Part shown: piece after piece, positions 43,064-52,200 of the stretch
Numbering within the stretch: position 1 is the stretch's first letter
How the letters are laid out: each line of letters begins with the position of its first letter
Source of the DNA: Brumimicrobium ulvae
GTDB lineage: Bacteria > Bacteroidota > Bacteroidia > Flavobacteriales_D > Crocinitomicaceae
Length of the DNA stretch: 64,000 nt
Assembly (NCBI RefSeq): GCF_947504225.1
Contig: NZ_CANNGT010000002.1
Coordinates: 248,001-312,000, forward strand
Reading direction: 5' to 3'
Notes under the pieces: model-generated
Database searches by the model: none
What the model saw: only the letters and a program-made list of their open reading frames with translations
What the model was told of the DNA's origin: nothing
Position numbers and translations under genes: made by a program

Positions 43064-44671
43064 TTATTTAACAACAGAGATACGTTTTGTTTGCTCTCCG
43101 TTTGCAGTTTTAACTTTTACAATGTACATTCCAGCATCAAGTGCAGAAACATCCATTTGTGTAGTTTGCAATCCAGAAACAGTTCCTAAATTATTTACTG
43201 CTACAGTTTGACCAACAGTGTTGATGATAGAAACAGTAACTTCATTTTGAGTGTTCAACTCAAACTCAACATTTACAACTGTGCTCGCTGGGTTTGGATA
43301 TGCGTTGAAGTTAATTTCTTCGTTAGAAAGTTCAATTACATCCATAGTAGCCGTTGGACATTGATCCAAAGCGGTTTGGTATGCGCTAAACATTCCAGCA
43401 CCATATCCAACATCGTATTTTACGATATCACTGTTCGCCGGGTCAGTTACATTAGGGCAAATCATTACGAAGAATGGAATACCACCACCTGAGTTAAATC
43501 CGTGGTTAGATGCATAGTGAACATATTGTGTGTTATTTGCAGTAACATAAGGGAATTTAGGGTAGTTGTAAAATCCACCATTCCAGTTTAAGTTGTTAAG
43601 AACTGAAGCATTATCAGTTTGTTCAACTGTTATTGCAAGTGCTTCTACGTTTCCAGTTCCAGAACCATTGTTCTCAACTAATTCAGACAACGCTGGTGTT
43701 GAAGACTCACATGGTCCACACCATGATGCCATAAAGTCTAAGATAATTGCTTGACCATTAGATAAACGTGAGTGTAAATCAAATGAGTTTCCGTAAGAAT
43801 CATTTGCTACATACTGTGGTACCGGAGGTAAGAATTCAATTGTACCTGAGATAGCATCATTTGACGAATCATCATCAGCTGAAGTAATCGAAACACTAAT
43901 TGCTTTTGTTCCAGCAGTTACACCCGCTACTTGGAATGTTTCAGTATGAGAATCGCCATATTGAAGGTTTAATCCTGTAACGTTTACAGTTGTTGCAGTA
44001 CTTCCGTCGAATGACCATTCATAGTCAAATGCAGTAACAGCATCTGTTCCATTGTTATTAAAAGAGACTGTAAATGTTCTATCTCCTGTAATGCTTCGGT
44101 CTACAGTTACACCAGTAACCGCCATGTCGTTTGCAACTGGAGTAGCAACCTTTACATCATCAATATTCAACCTGAATTGATCTGTAACATTATGGTGACG
44201 AAACGCAACATAAATTGTTTGACCTGCAGATGTAGAAATGTCAATAGTTCTTGACACATATTCATCATTTGTATTTCCGATCACTTCGGTGAAATCTGCT
44301 CCATTGGTAGTGAAGTCCGCTACAGTGTTGCTTGTTCCAACATACACAGAGTAGTTTTCATCAGCCCAATCTTGATCTTGTCCAAATGCTTTCCAAGTAA
44401 ATAAAATAGTTCCTGTTGCAGATGTCAAATCAATAGCATTAGAAATCATCCAGTTGTCTGGAGTAAGTGCTGATTGATTCCAAGAAGCAGAGGTAGCCAC
44501 TTGACCTTGTGGTCCTTGACTGTCAAAAAGCCCCCAGTTGTTACCGTCACCGTCGCTATCAACAAGTGTCCAGTTGTCTGTAATAGCTGTTGAAAAGTCA
44601 TCATTAAAGTAAGTTTGTGCACTTACTCCAGATGCGAACAATAAAGCAGCTCCGAGTAAAATTTTGTTCAT
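43064..44671 (-). CDS. Type IX-secreted thioredoxin protein (anchor J, CARDB-like, thioredoxin, sorting domain)
   Basis: 535 residues in order: signal peptide (about 1-18, ending GVSAQ), choice-of-anchor J beta-sandwich (about 19-172; YFNDDFSTAITDNWTLVDSDGDG and WKAFGQDQDWADENY), a CARDB-like Ig domain (about 176-285), a thioredoxin-like domain (about 286-440) with FMASWCGPCESSTP (C318, C321) and cis-Pro in GGGIPFF, and a C-terminal type IX sorting domain (about 455-535: FNAYPNPASTVVNVEF, GMYIVKVKTANGEQTKRISVVK). It should be exported and anchored on the cell surface by SprA-dependent secretion. A thioredoxin domain fused to a sorting domain is an unusual location for a thiol oxidoreductase. 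Confidence 0.92.
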   Translation of the reverse strand: MNKILLGAALLFASGVSAQTYFNDDFSTAITDNWTLVDSDGDGNNWGLFDSQGPQGQVATSASWNQSALTPDNWMISNAIDLTSATGTILFTWKAFGQDQDWADENYSVYVGTSNTVADFTTNGADFTEVIGNTNDEYVSRTIDISTSAGQTIYVAFRHHNVTDQFRLNIDDVKVATPVANDMAVTGVTVDRSITGDRTFTVSFNNNGTDAVTAFDYEWSFDGSTATTVNVTGLNLQYGDSHTETFQVAGVTAGTKAISVSITSADDDSSNDAISGTIEFLPPVPQYVANDSYGNSFDLHSRLSNGQAIILDFMASWCGPCESSTPALSELVENNGSGTGNVEALAITVEQTDNASVLNNLNWNGGFYNYPKFPYVTANNTQYVHYASNHGFNSGGGIPFFVMICPNVTDPANSDIVKYDVGYGAGMFSAYQTALDQCPTATMDVIELSNEEINFNAYPNPASTVVNVEFELNTQNEVTVSIINTVGQTVAVNNLGTVSGLQTTQMDVSALDAGMYIVKVKTANGEQTKRISVVK

Positions 44672-44799
44672 AATTGTATAGTTTTAATTTAAAATTTGAT
44701 TTGGGTAAAAATAAACAATTCTCTTAAATTTTCTTAAATTTATTTAACATCACTATTGGAATGCTAATATGTTCACCTTATATTCCTTGTTCAATTATT

Positions 44800-44831
44800 T
44801 TTGATGTTTTCACAGCTTTTGCCTATATTTG
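44800..44831 (+). promoter_or_regulatory. Promoter of the small type IX cargo gene
   Basis: TTTG (44800-44803), 20-bp spacer, TATATTTG (44824-44831) is a good match to the Bacteroidota vegetative promoter. The transcript would start near 44837, which supports the ATG at 44852 over upstream in-frame codons. Confidence 0.7.
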
Positions 44832-44851
44832 GTAGAAATAAAATAAAACAA

Positions 44852-45553
44852 ATGAAAATACTATACACAATTATTGCTTTATTCACCTGTGCGAGTTTGA
44901 GTTTTGGTCAGGCTATAGAAATTGTAGCACAAGAAGACAATATCGATTATGCAGGCGACACTGTTTACGTTTCAGGGTACGATAATATTATGACGAAAAC
45001 ATTATATTTTAAAAATGTTGGTACAACCAATACTTTTTTCTGGAGTAGAAAAGTGGTGAACTCTACAAATCAGGGGTTTACTTTTCAGTTGTGTGATGAT
45101 TTTATTTGTTATCCAATTCCTAATGATTCTTGGATTGGTCCTGAAAAAACAATTGAAAATGGAGATTCTGTTTTGTTTAAGCCTCAAATCACTACTGGTG
45201 GAGGAGCAGGAACAGCTACAGTGAGGTATTTTGTTTTGGATGCAAATCAAGATAAAATTGACTCACTAACAGTAATGTTCTCTTCAACGGCTTCCACAGA
45301 AAAAGAAAAGAGTTTATCATTTAGTGTTTATCCTAATCCAACACAAGATCTTGTTTCTTTTGAAGGAGAAGCGCTTAAGAATGGTGGTACTGTAGTCTTT
45401 ATGGATGCTTTAGGAAAGGAGGTTAAACGTGCTTCTATTTCTAGCTCAAACCATCAAGTCAATGTAAGCGCTCTAAAAAGAGGTGTTTACTTTGTAAATA
45501 TCATCGATCAAAGTGGTTCAAAAAGTACCGTTCAAAGATTAATTAAACAATAA
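44852..45553 (+). CDS. Type IX-secreted small protein with close cysteine pair
   Basis: 233 residues from the ATG at 44852 (MKILYTIIALFTCASLSFG); an upstream in-frame ATG at 44801 precedes the promoter and is rejected. Signal peptide to about residue 19, a beta-sandwich domain (about 25-145) with LCDDFICYP (C81 and C86) and a type IX sorting domain (about 150-233: FSVYPNPTQDLVSFEG, KRGVYFVNIIDQSGSKSTVQRLIKQ). The Cys pair in a short loop could form a disulfide. It is divergent from the surface thioredoxin gene across a 180-bp shared control region, so it is a reasonable substrate or partner; that is inference. Confidence 0.88.
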   Translation: MKILYTIIALFTCASLSFGQAIEIVAQEDNIDYAGDTVYVSGYDNIMTKTLYFKNVGTTNTFFWSRKVVNSTNQGFTFQLCDDFICYPIPNDSWIGPEKTIENGDSVLFKPQITTGGGAGTATVRYFVLDANQDKIDSLTVMFSSTASTEKEKSLSFSVYPNPTQDLVSFEGEALKNGGTVVFMDALGKEVKRASISSSNHQVNVSALKRGVYFVNIIDQSGSKSTVQRLIKQ

Positions 45554-45588
45554 GGAATTTGCTGCGTTATTTGCGCATAGTAATATTG

Positions 45589-45621
45589 AAAACCCTGGTC
45601 TAAAAAAGATCAGGGTTTTTT
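45589..45621. terminator. Bidirectional intrinsic terminator
   Basis: AAAACCCTG (45589-45597) pairs with CAGGGTTTT (45611-45619), with an inner GTC/GAT stretch in the loop, followed by TT. It lies between the small type IX gene (plus) and the end of the sirtuin gene (minus), overlapping the sirtuin stop. Confidence 0.85.
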
Positions 45622-46308
45622 GCTGAGTAATTTTTCAACTAAATAAGGTACACCTATAGAGGCATTTTCTTGAATCACATTAAAATATAGAGGAACATTC
45701 ACTTCGCTTGGGTCGATAAGGTAGTACTGTGCTTGACTTGGAGCGTATGAAATAATTCCCGCAGCTGGGTATACATTTAACGAAGTACCCACAACAATTA
45801 CAATATCTGCTTCCTCGATTTGAGCAATGGCTCTGTCCAACATAGGCACAGCCTCACCAAACCAAACCACATGTGGGCGCAGTTGATATCCTTCCGGACA
45901 TACATCGCCCATTTTTACTTCCCAATTTTCTTGTGGGAAATATTGTTTTTCCGCATTTGGACCAGAACTTTTGACCTTACTGATTTCACCATGAAGATGG
46001 ATCACATTGGAGCTTCCTGCTCTTTCGTGTAAATCATCAATGTTTTGGGTAATCACTTCAACCCGATATTGCTTCTCTAATTCGGCAATTGCATAATGCG
46101 CAGCATTAGGACTTGTTTCATAACACTGTTTGCGTCGCATATTGTAAAATTCCGTCACCATTGCTGGGTCTCTTTCCCATGCTTCGGGGGTGGCGACTTC
46201 TTCTATGTTGTATTTTTCCCATAAGCCTCCACTATCGCGAAAGGTACCTAGCCCTGATTCAGCGCTTATTCCAGCACCTGAAAAAACAATTATTTTCTGT
46301 TTTGCCAT
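45610..46308 (-). CDS. Class III-type sirtuin, without zinc cysteines
   Basis: 232 residues. NAD motif GAGISAESGL (about 11-20), TQNIDDLHERAG, catalytic H106 in HLHGE, and VWFGE. The Y55-x-x-R58 pair (FYNMRRKQC) is the sirtuin feature linked to desuccinylase/desmalonylase activity in CobB and SIRT5. The structural zinc site is reduced: in the region about 110-150 only one cysteine (C137) remains where four are usual, so the zinc ribbon is probably absent. The enzyme would remove acyl groups from lysines using NAD in the cytoplasm. It is divergent from the malic enzyme gene. Confidence 0.93.
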   Translation of the reverse strand: MAKQKIIVFSGAGISAESGLGTFRDSGGLWEKYNIEEVATPEAWERDPAMVTEFYNMRRKQCYETSPNAAHYAIAELEKQYRVEVITQNIDDLHERAGSSNVIHLHGEISKVKSSGPNAEKQYFPQENWEVKMGDVCPEGYQLRPHVVWFGEAVPMLDRAIAQIEEADIVIVVGTSLNVYPAAGIISYAPSQAQYYLIDPSEVNVPLYFNVIQENASIGVPYLVEKLLSKKP

Positions 46309-46389
46309 ACTTTGAACTCTTTAATTCTTTTGATGTGTTGGTTTTTGTTAAATTTACAGCCTTGCAAAGATTTACAAAAACATATTCAT

Positions 46390-48657
46390 ATGGCTAAGAT
46401 AAGAAAACAAGATGCACTTGACTATCACTCACAAGGTAAACCAGGGAAAATAGAAGTTGTTCCTACAAAACCTTACAGTTCGCAACGTGATTTATCATTG
46501 GCATATTCTCCAGGGGTCGCAGAACCTTGTTTGAAAATTTCAAAAAATCCAGACGATGTCTATAAATATACCGCAAAATCAAATTTAGTTGCTGTAATAT
46601 CAAATGGTACAGCGGTTTTAGGGCTGGGCGATATTGGTCCTGCTGCTTCTAAACCAGTAATGGAAGGAAAAGGATTGTTGTTTAAAATATTCGCCGATAT
46701 CGATGTTTTTGATATTGAAGTTGATGCCAATGATCCAGAATTATTTATCCAAACGGTAAAAGCAATAGCTCCAACTTTTGGAGGAATTAACTTAGAAGAC
46801 ATAAAAGCTCCAGAAGCTTTTGAAATAGAAGAGCGGTTAAAAGCAGAATTAGACATTCCAGTAATGCACGACGATCAGCATGGAACAGCAATTATTTCTG
46901 CTGCTGGTTTGTTGAATGCTTTGGAATTAGCAGATAAGAAAATTGAAGAGGTAAAGATTGTGATCTCTGGTGCAGGTGCTTCTGCCATGAGCTGCGCTAA
47001 ACTTTATAATTCTCTAGGTGCGAAAATGGAAAATATTTTCATGTTCGACAGTAAAGGATTGCTGAGTAAAGACAGAGAGAACCTAGAAGGAAATAAAGCG
47101 TTTTTTGCAGAACACCATGAGAAAACGGCTGATCTAGCGACAGAGCTCAAAGGGGCAGATGTACTTGTTGGTTTATCAAGAGGTGGTGTCGTTTCTAAAG
47201 CAATGGTGAAATCTATGGCAGACAACCCTATTGTATTTGCTTTGGCCAATCCAGACCCAGAGATTGCCTACAAAGATGCAATGTCTGTTCGTAAAGATTT
47301 GATCATGGCAACAGGACGATCTGATCATCCTAACCAAGTGAATAACGTTTTGGGGTTCCCATTTATTTTTAGAGGTGCCCTTGATGTTCGTGCAAAATGC
47401 ATCAACGAAGAAATGAAGTTGGCAGCGGTTTATGCCATTGCTAATTTAGCGAAAGAAACTGTGCCCGAAGAAGTAAGCGAAGCTTATGGAGAAAGAGGGA
47501 TTACTTTCGGACGTGATCAATTTATTCCTAAACCACTTGATTCAAGATTGATATATCATGTTGCCCCAGCAGTAGCTAAAGCAGCGATGGATTCGGGTGT
47601 GGCGAGAAACCCAATTGAAGATTGGGATGCTTATGAAGCCAATTTGAAAAATCGTTTAGGGATTGACAATAAATTGGTGAGAACCATTACTGAAAAAGCA
47701 GAACGTAATCCTAAACGTGTAGTTTTTGCTGAAGCAGATAATTATAAAATTCTTAAAGCGGCACAAACAGCATTTGAAGAAGGTGTTGCTATTCCAATCT
47801 TGTTGGGAAGAAAAGACAAAGTACTCAACATGATCGAAGAGTACAATATGGATTTTCCAGATGTTGAAATCGTAGATCCAAAAGACGAAGGAGAAAAAGA
47901 ACGATTAGCGCGTTATGCAAAAGAGTTTTTTGAGTTGAGAAAACGTAAAGGGTTTACAGAGTATGAAGCATCAAAAATAATGAGGGAACGAAATTACTTT
48001 GGAGCAATGATGGTTCAGTCTGGCGATGCGGATGCAATGATTTCTGGAGCAACTAGAAAATATAGTGACGTGTTGCGACCTGCTCTTCAGGTTGTAGGAA
48101 CACAAAAAGATGTTGACAGGGTTGCGGGAATGTATATTTTGGTAACAAAACGCGGTCCGATTTTCTTAGCCGATACAACGGTTAATTTTGATCCAACTGC
48201 TGAAGAAATTGCCGACCTTACACATCATGTTGCCAAAACGATTCGTAAGTTCAAAGTGAATCCAAAAATTGCTTTGCTTTCTTATTCTAACTTTGGTTCT
48301 GCCGAAGGTAAAGATGCTAAAAAAATGGCCAAAGCTGTAGAAATTATTCACGATAAGTACCCGACATTGACGGTAGATGGTGAGGTTCAAGCCAATTTTG
48401 CGCTTAACAATGACCTGATGATGGATAAATTTTCATTCTCTGAATTGGCCAACAAAAAGGTGAACACATTTATTTTCCCTAATTTGTCTGCTGGAAATAT
48501 TGCTTATAAGCTATTGCAGGAAATGACAGACGCTGAAGCAATTGGACCTGTGCTGGTTGGATTAAATAAGTCTATTCATGTATTGCAACTCGGTGCTTCC
48601 GTAAGAGAAGTGGTAAATATGGTGAAGGTTGCTGTAGTGGATGCTCAAAATAAATAA
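46390..48657 (+). CDS. maeB: NADP-dependent malic enzyme with phosphotransacetylase-like domain
   Basis: 755 residues from the ATG at 46390 (MAKIRKQDALDYHSQGKPGKIE), 78 bp after an earlier ORF start that lies in the promoter. The malic domain (about 1-165; PYSSQRDLSLAYSPGVAEPC, and the metal site in VMHDDQHGTA) is followed by the NAD(P)-binding domain (about 166-405; VISGAGASAMSC) and a C-terminal phosphotransacetylase-like domain (about 425-755; AQVVGTQKDV-type and YSNFGSAEG). It makes pyruvate from malate. The C-terminal domain is regulatory in MaeB. ruvA begins 3 bp after the stop. Confidence 0.96.
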   Translation: MAKIRKQDALDYHSQGKPGKIEVVPTKPYSSQRDLSLAYSPGVAEPCLKISKNPDDVYKYTAKSNLVAVISNGTAVLGLGDIGPAASKPVMEGKGLLFKIFADIDVFDIEVDANDPELFIQTVKAIAPTFGGINLEDIKAPEAFEIEERLKAELDIPVMHDDQHGTAIISAAGLLNALELADKKIEEVKIVISGAGASAMSCAKLYNSLGAKMENIFMFDSKGLLSKDRENLEGNKAFFAEHHEKTADLATELKGADVLVGLSRGGVVSKAMVKSMADNPIVFALANPDPEIAYKDAMSVRKDLIMATGRSDHPNQVNNVLGFPFIFRGALDVRAKCINEEMKLAAVYAIANLAKETVPEEVSEAYGERGITFGRDQFIPKPLDSRLIYHVAPAVAKAAMDSGVARNPIEDWDAYEANLKNRLGIDNKLVRTITEKAERNPKRVVFAEADNYKILKAAQTAFEEGVAIPILLGRKDKVLNMIEEYNMDFPDVEIVDPKDEGEKERLARYAKEFFELRKRKGFTEYEASKIMRERNYFGAMMVQSGDADAMISGATRKYSDVLRPALQVVGTQKDVDRVAGMYILVTKRGPIFLADTTVNFDPTAEEIADLTHHVAKTIRKFKVNPKIALLSYSNFGSAEGKDAKKMAKAVEIIHDKYPTLTVDGEVQANFALNNDLMMDKFSFSELANKKVNTFIFPNLSAGNIAYKLLQEMTDAEAIGPVLVGLNKSIHVLQLGASVREVVNMVKVAVVDAQNK

Positions 48658-48659
48658 TT

Positions 48660-49235
48660 ATGATTACTTACCTCAATGGTCGACTTGTTGAAAAAACGCC
48701 CACTTCTCTCATCGTTGAGTGTGGTGGGATTGGATATGATGTGCGTATTTCTTTGAATACCTATTCCGCTATTGGGAATGAGGAGTCAATTAAGATTTTT
48801 ACGCAATTTGTAGTACGCGAAGACGCTCAAATTCTATATGGATTTAAAGATACGGAGGAACGAGAAATGTTTAATTTATTGGTCTCTGTTTCCGGAATTG
48901 GTCCAAATACAGGAATTTTGATGCTTTCTGGATTAAGTCCTGCTGAAATTGCACAAGCAATTACCTCGGAAGACGTTGATACCATAAAGAGCGTCAAGGG
49001 AATAGGGGTGAAAACAGCACAGCGAGTGATCGTCGATTTGAAGGACAAAATGTTAAAATTCGAAGTTTCAGGAGAGAATATTACCTCTCCAAACAATACT
49101 CTTCGATTTGATGCGTTAACTGCATTGGTCTCACTTGGTTTTGATAAAAAATCAGCTGAAAAGGCCATAAATAAAGTACATAAAGAACAAGGTACCGTTG
49201 AACTTTTAATCAAAGATGCATTAAAGGTTTTATAA
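48660..49235 (+). CDS. ruvA: Holliday junction DNA helicase subunit RuvA
   Basis: 191 residues: an N-terminal OB fold (MITYLNGRLVEKTPTSLIVE, GYDVRISLNTY), two helix-hairpin-helix motifs (VSGIGPNTG and VKGIGVKTAQRVIVDLKDK), and a C-terminal three-helix domain (DALTALVSLGFDKKSAEKA). It binds Holliday junctions as a tetramer with RuvB. The gene lies between maeB (2-bp gap) and sprA (15-bp gap); the order maeB-ruvA-sprA is a known arrangement in Bacteroidota. The length is normal. Confidence 0.97.
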   Translation: MITYLNGRLVEKTPTSLIVECGGIGYDVRISLNTYSAIGNEESIKIFTQFVVREDAQILYGFKDTEEREMFNLLVSVSGIGPNTGILMLSGLSPAEIAQAITSEDVDTIKSVKGIGVKTAQRVIVDLKDKMLKFEVSGENITSPNNTLRFDALTALVSLGFDKKSAEKAINKVHKEQGTVELLIKDALKVL

Positions 49236-49250
49236 CTGGAAAAATCAACA

Positions 49251-52200
49251 GTGAATACATTAACACTAAATACAATATGGAAGTGGGCTTTTTTAGCCTC
49301 TGTTTTTTGGGCTATGGCGCTTCCTGCTTTCGCTCAGAAGAATACGGATACAACGAAACTGCACTATCCAATTAACAACCCCTATGATCCGACAGGGAAC
49401 AACAAACAAAGTTTTGACCTTGGAGATCCTTCCAGTGTTCAAAAAACGATTGTTTATGATCCGAAAACTGGAAAGTATGTTTTTAAAGAGGTAATCGGCG
49501 ATATGGATTACAGAAGAGGTTCGATGATGACCTTGGATGAATACATTGAATATGAGCGCCAACAAAACATGCAAAACTATTGGAAAGAGAAAATAGATGC
49601 CCAAACAGCAGAAGAGCAAGGCCTAATTCCACCACTTAAAATTGACAGTCCATTGTTTGCAAATATTTTCGGGTCAGATGAAATCCAGATTCGTCCTGAA
49701 GGTAGTGTAGAATTGTCTTTGGGTGTTAATTCAGCAAGATACGACAACCCAAGTATTCCTGAGAAAGACCGACGCATTACTCGATTTGACTTTCAACAAC
49801 AAATTCAATTGAATCTTGTGGGTCAGATTGGAGACAAACTAAAGTTAGGAGCTTCATACAACACCGAAGCGGCCTTTAGTTTTGACAACGTTACAAAGCT
49901 AGAATGGACAGGAAACGAAGATCAAATTTTACAGAAGATTGAAGCGGGTAACGTTTCCATGCCATTGGAAACTTCATTAATCGAAGGTTCGCAAACCTTA
50001 TTTGGGGTAAAAACTAAAATGAAGTTTGGACGATTAACCATCGACGCTATTGCTTCTACTTCACAAGGACAAAAACAAGAGATCAATATTAAAGGCGGTG
50101 CTCAAGTGAAGGATTTTAAACTAAAAGCCGACGAATACGAAGCCAACCGTCACTATTTCTTGAACTACTACCACCGTGAGCATTACGATGAAGCAATGAA
50201 AACTGTACCCGTGGTTAGTTCATTGGTGAACATTACACGAATAGAAGTTTGGGTGACCAATCAAACCAACAAAGTTGAAGACACAAGAAATATTTTAGCT
50301 TTTACAGATTTAGGAGAAGCAAAACCAAGCAACTGGTCGGGAGACCCTGGAAGTGCTTCGAGTAACGAATTGCCAAACAATACCTCAAACGGGCTATACA
50401 ACTACATTAAAAATAATCCGACAATTCGTGGATTTAATAATGCAGTCGTCGCTTTAGAATCTGAATTGACTTCTCCTGGTCCGTTCCAACAAGCAACAGA
50501 TTACGAAAAGGTTGAAAATGCAAGAAAACTAACCGAACAAGAATTTTCATACAACGCGCAACTCGGATTTATCTCAGTTAATTTACCATTAAATAATGAT
50601 GAGGTTCTTGCTGTGGCTTATGAATATACATACGCTGGTAGAACCTATCAAGTTGGAGAGTTTTCTACAGATGGAATCGTTGGAACAGATGCCTTATTCC
50701 TAAAGTTATTGAAACCTACCATCACGAATCCTAAGAATAAATTGTGGGATTTGATGATGAAAAACGTTTATTCGATTGGTGCATACCAAGTGAGTCAAGA
50801 AGGATTTAGGTTAGACATCCTTTACAATAACCCAGATAACAGTTTGCTGGTAAATTTCCTTCCTTATCCAGGATTAGACGATCGTCAAGTAATTGATGTT
50901 ATTGGAATGGACAGAATGAACCAAAATAACCGTGCCCAAAAAGACGGAGTGTTTGACTTTATGCCCATTACCTTCGAAGGAAACAGAGCCACAAACGGAG
51001 GAACAATAAACACCCGAAATGGACGAATTTATTTCAGTACCATTGAGCCTTTTGGTGCAACGGTAGAAAATGAAATGAATGATGCAGGTTTGTATCAAAT
51101 TGCAGGTAACGTAGCTTTTAAAGAGCTTTATGATTCTACAAAAATTGCTGCTCAGCAACTCCCACAGAAAAACAGGTTCTATTTTGTGGGTAAATATGAG
51201 TCTTCAGTAAGTGATGAAATTCCATTGAACGCACTCAACGTTCCTGAAGGATCTGTTGTGGTTACCGCAGGAGGAATTAGATTACAAGAAGGTTCAGATT
51301 TTACGGTGGATTATAACTTAGGACGTGTTAAAATCTTAAACAGTGCTGTTTTAGAATCTAACGCAGACATTAAAATTGCTATTGAAAGTAACTCCGTATT
51401 TGGTTTCCAAAACAAATCTTTGATCGGTACGCATTTGAACTACATGATTAACCCAGACTTTAATGTTGGTGCAACATGGATGAGAATGACAGAAAAACCA
51501 ATTACCCAAAAGGTAGATATTGGTGATGAGCCATTCAAAAACAATATTGTGGGAGTGAACCTTTCTTATCGAACGGATATTCCTTTCTTAACTAAGTTGA
51601 TCAACTTCATTCCAACCATCTCAACCAAACAGATGTCAACGCTTACCTTAAACGCAGAAGCAGCGCATTTGATTCCTGGTAGTCCACGTGCAATTTCAAA
51701 AGAAGGAATTTCTTATGTGGATGACTTTGAAGGAAGTCAATCAACCATAGACTTAAAGAACTTTACTTCATGGAAGCTGGCCTCAATTCCACAAGGGCAA
51801 ACAGATCTTTTCCCCGAAGCTTCATTAAAAAACAACTTGGCAGCGGGCTTCAATCGTTCACATCTTTCTTGGTATGTGATTGATTATTCAACATTCCACA
51901 CCAATTCTGGAACAACGCCTCAACATATTGCTGAAGATCCATCAATTCAGGAGAACATGAACGTTGCGTATGTCAATAAAACACAATTATTCCCCAACAA
52001 TGACCCTGCTTTAGGGGAGATAACAAACCTTCCTACCTTTGATATGACTTATTATCCGAAGGAGCGTGGGATGTATAATTATGATACAACCAATACGGTG
52101 AACGCAGAAGGAGAATTCATAAATCCACAAGACCGATGGGCTGGTGTGATGCGCTCTTTGACAACAACGAATTTTGAAGAAACCAATGTTGAGTACATTC

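Noticed and set aside
48827..49213. Minus-strand ORF of 128 codons in ruvA
   Set aside because: Antisense to a fully conserved RuvA.
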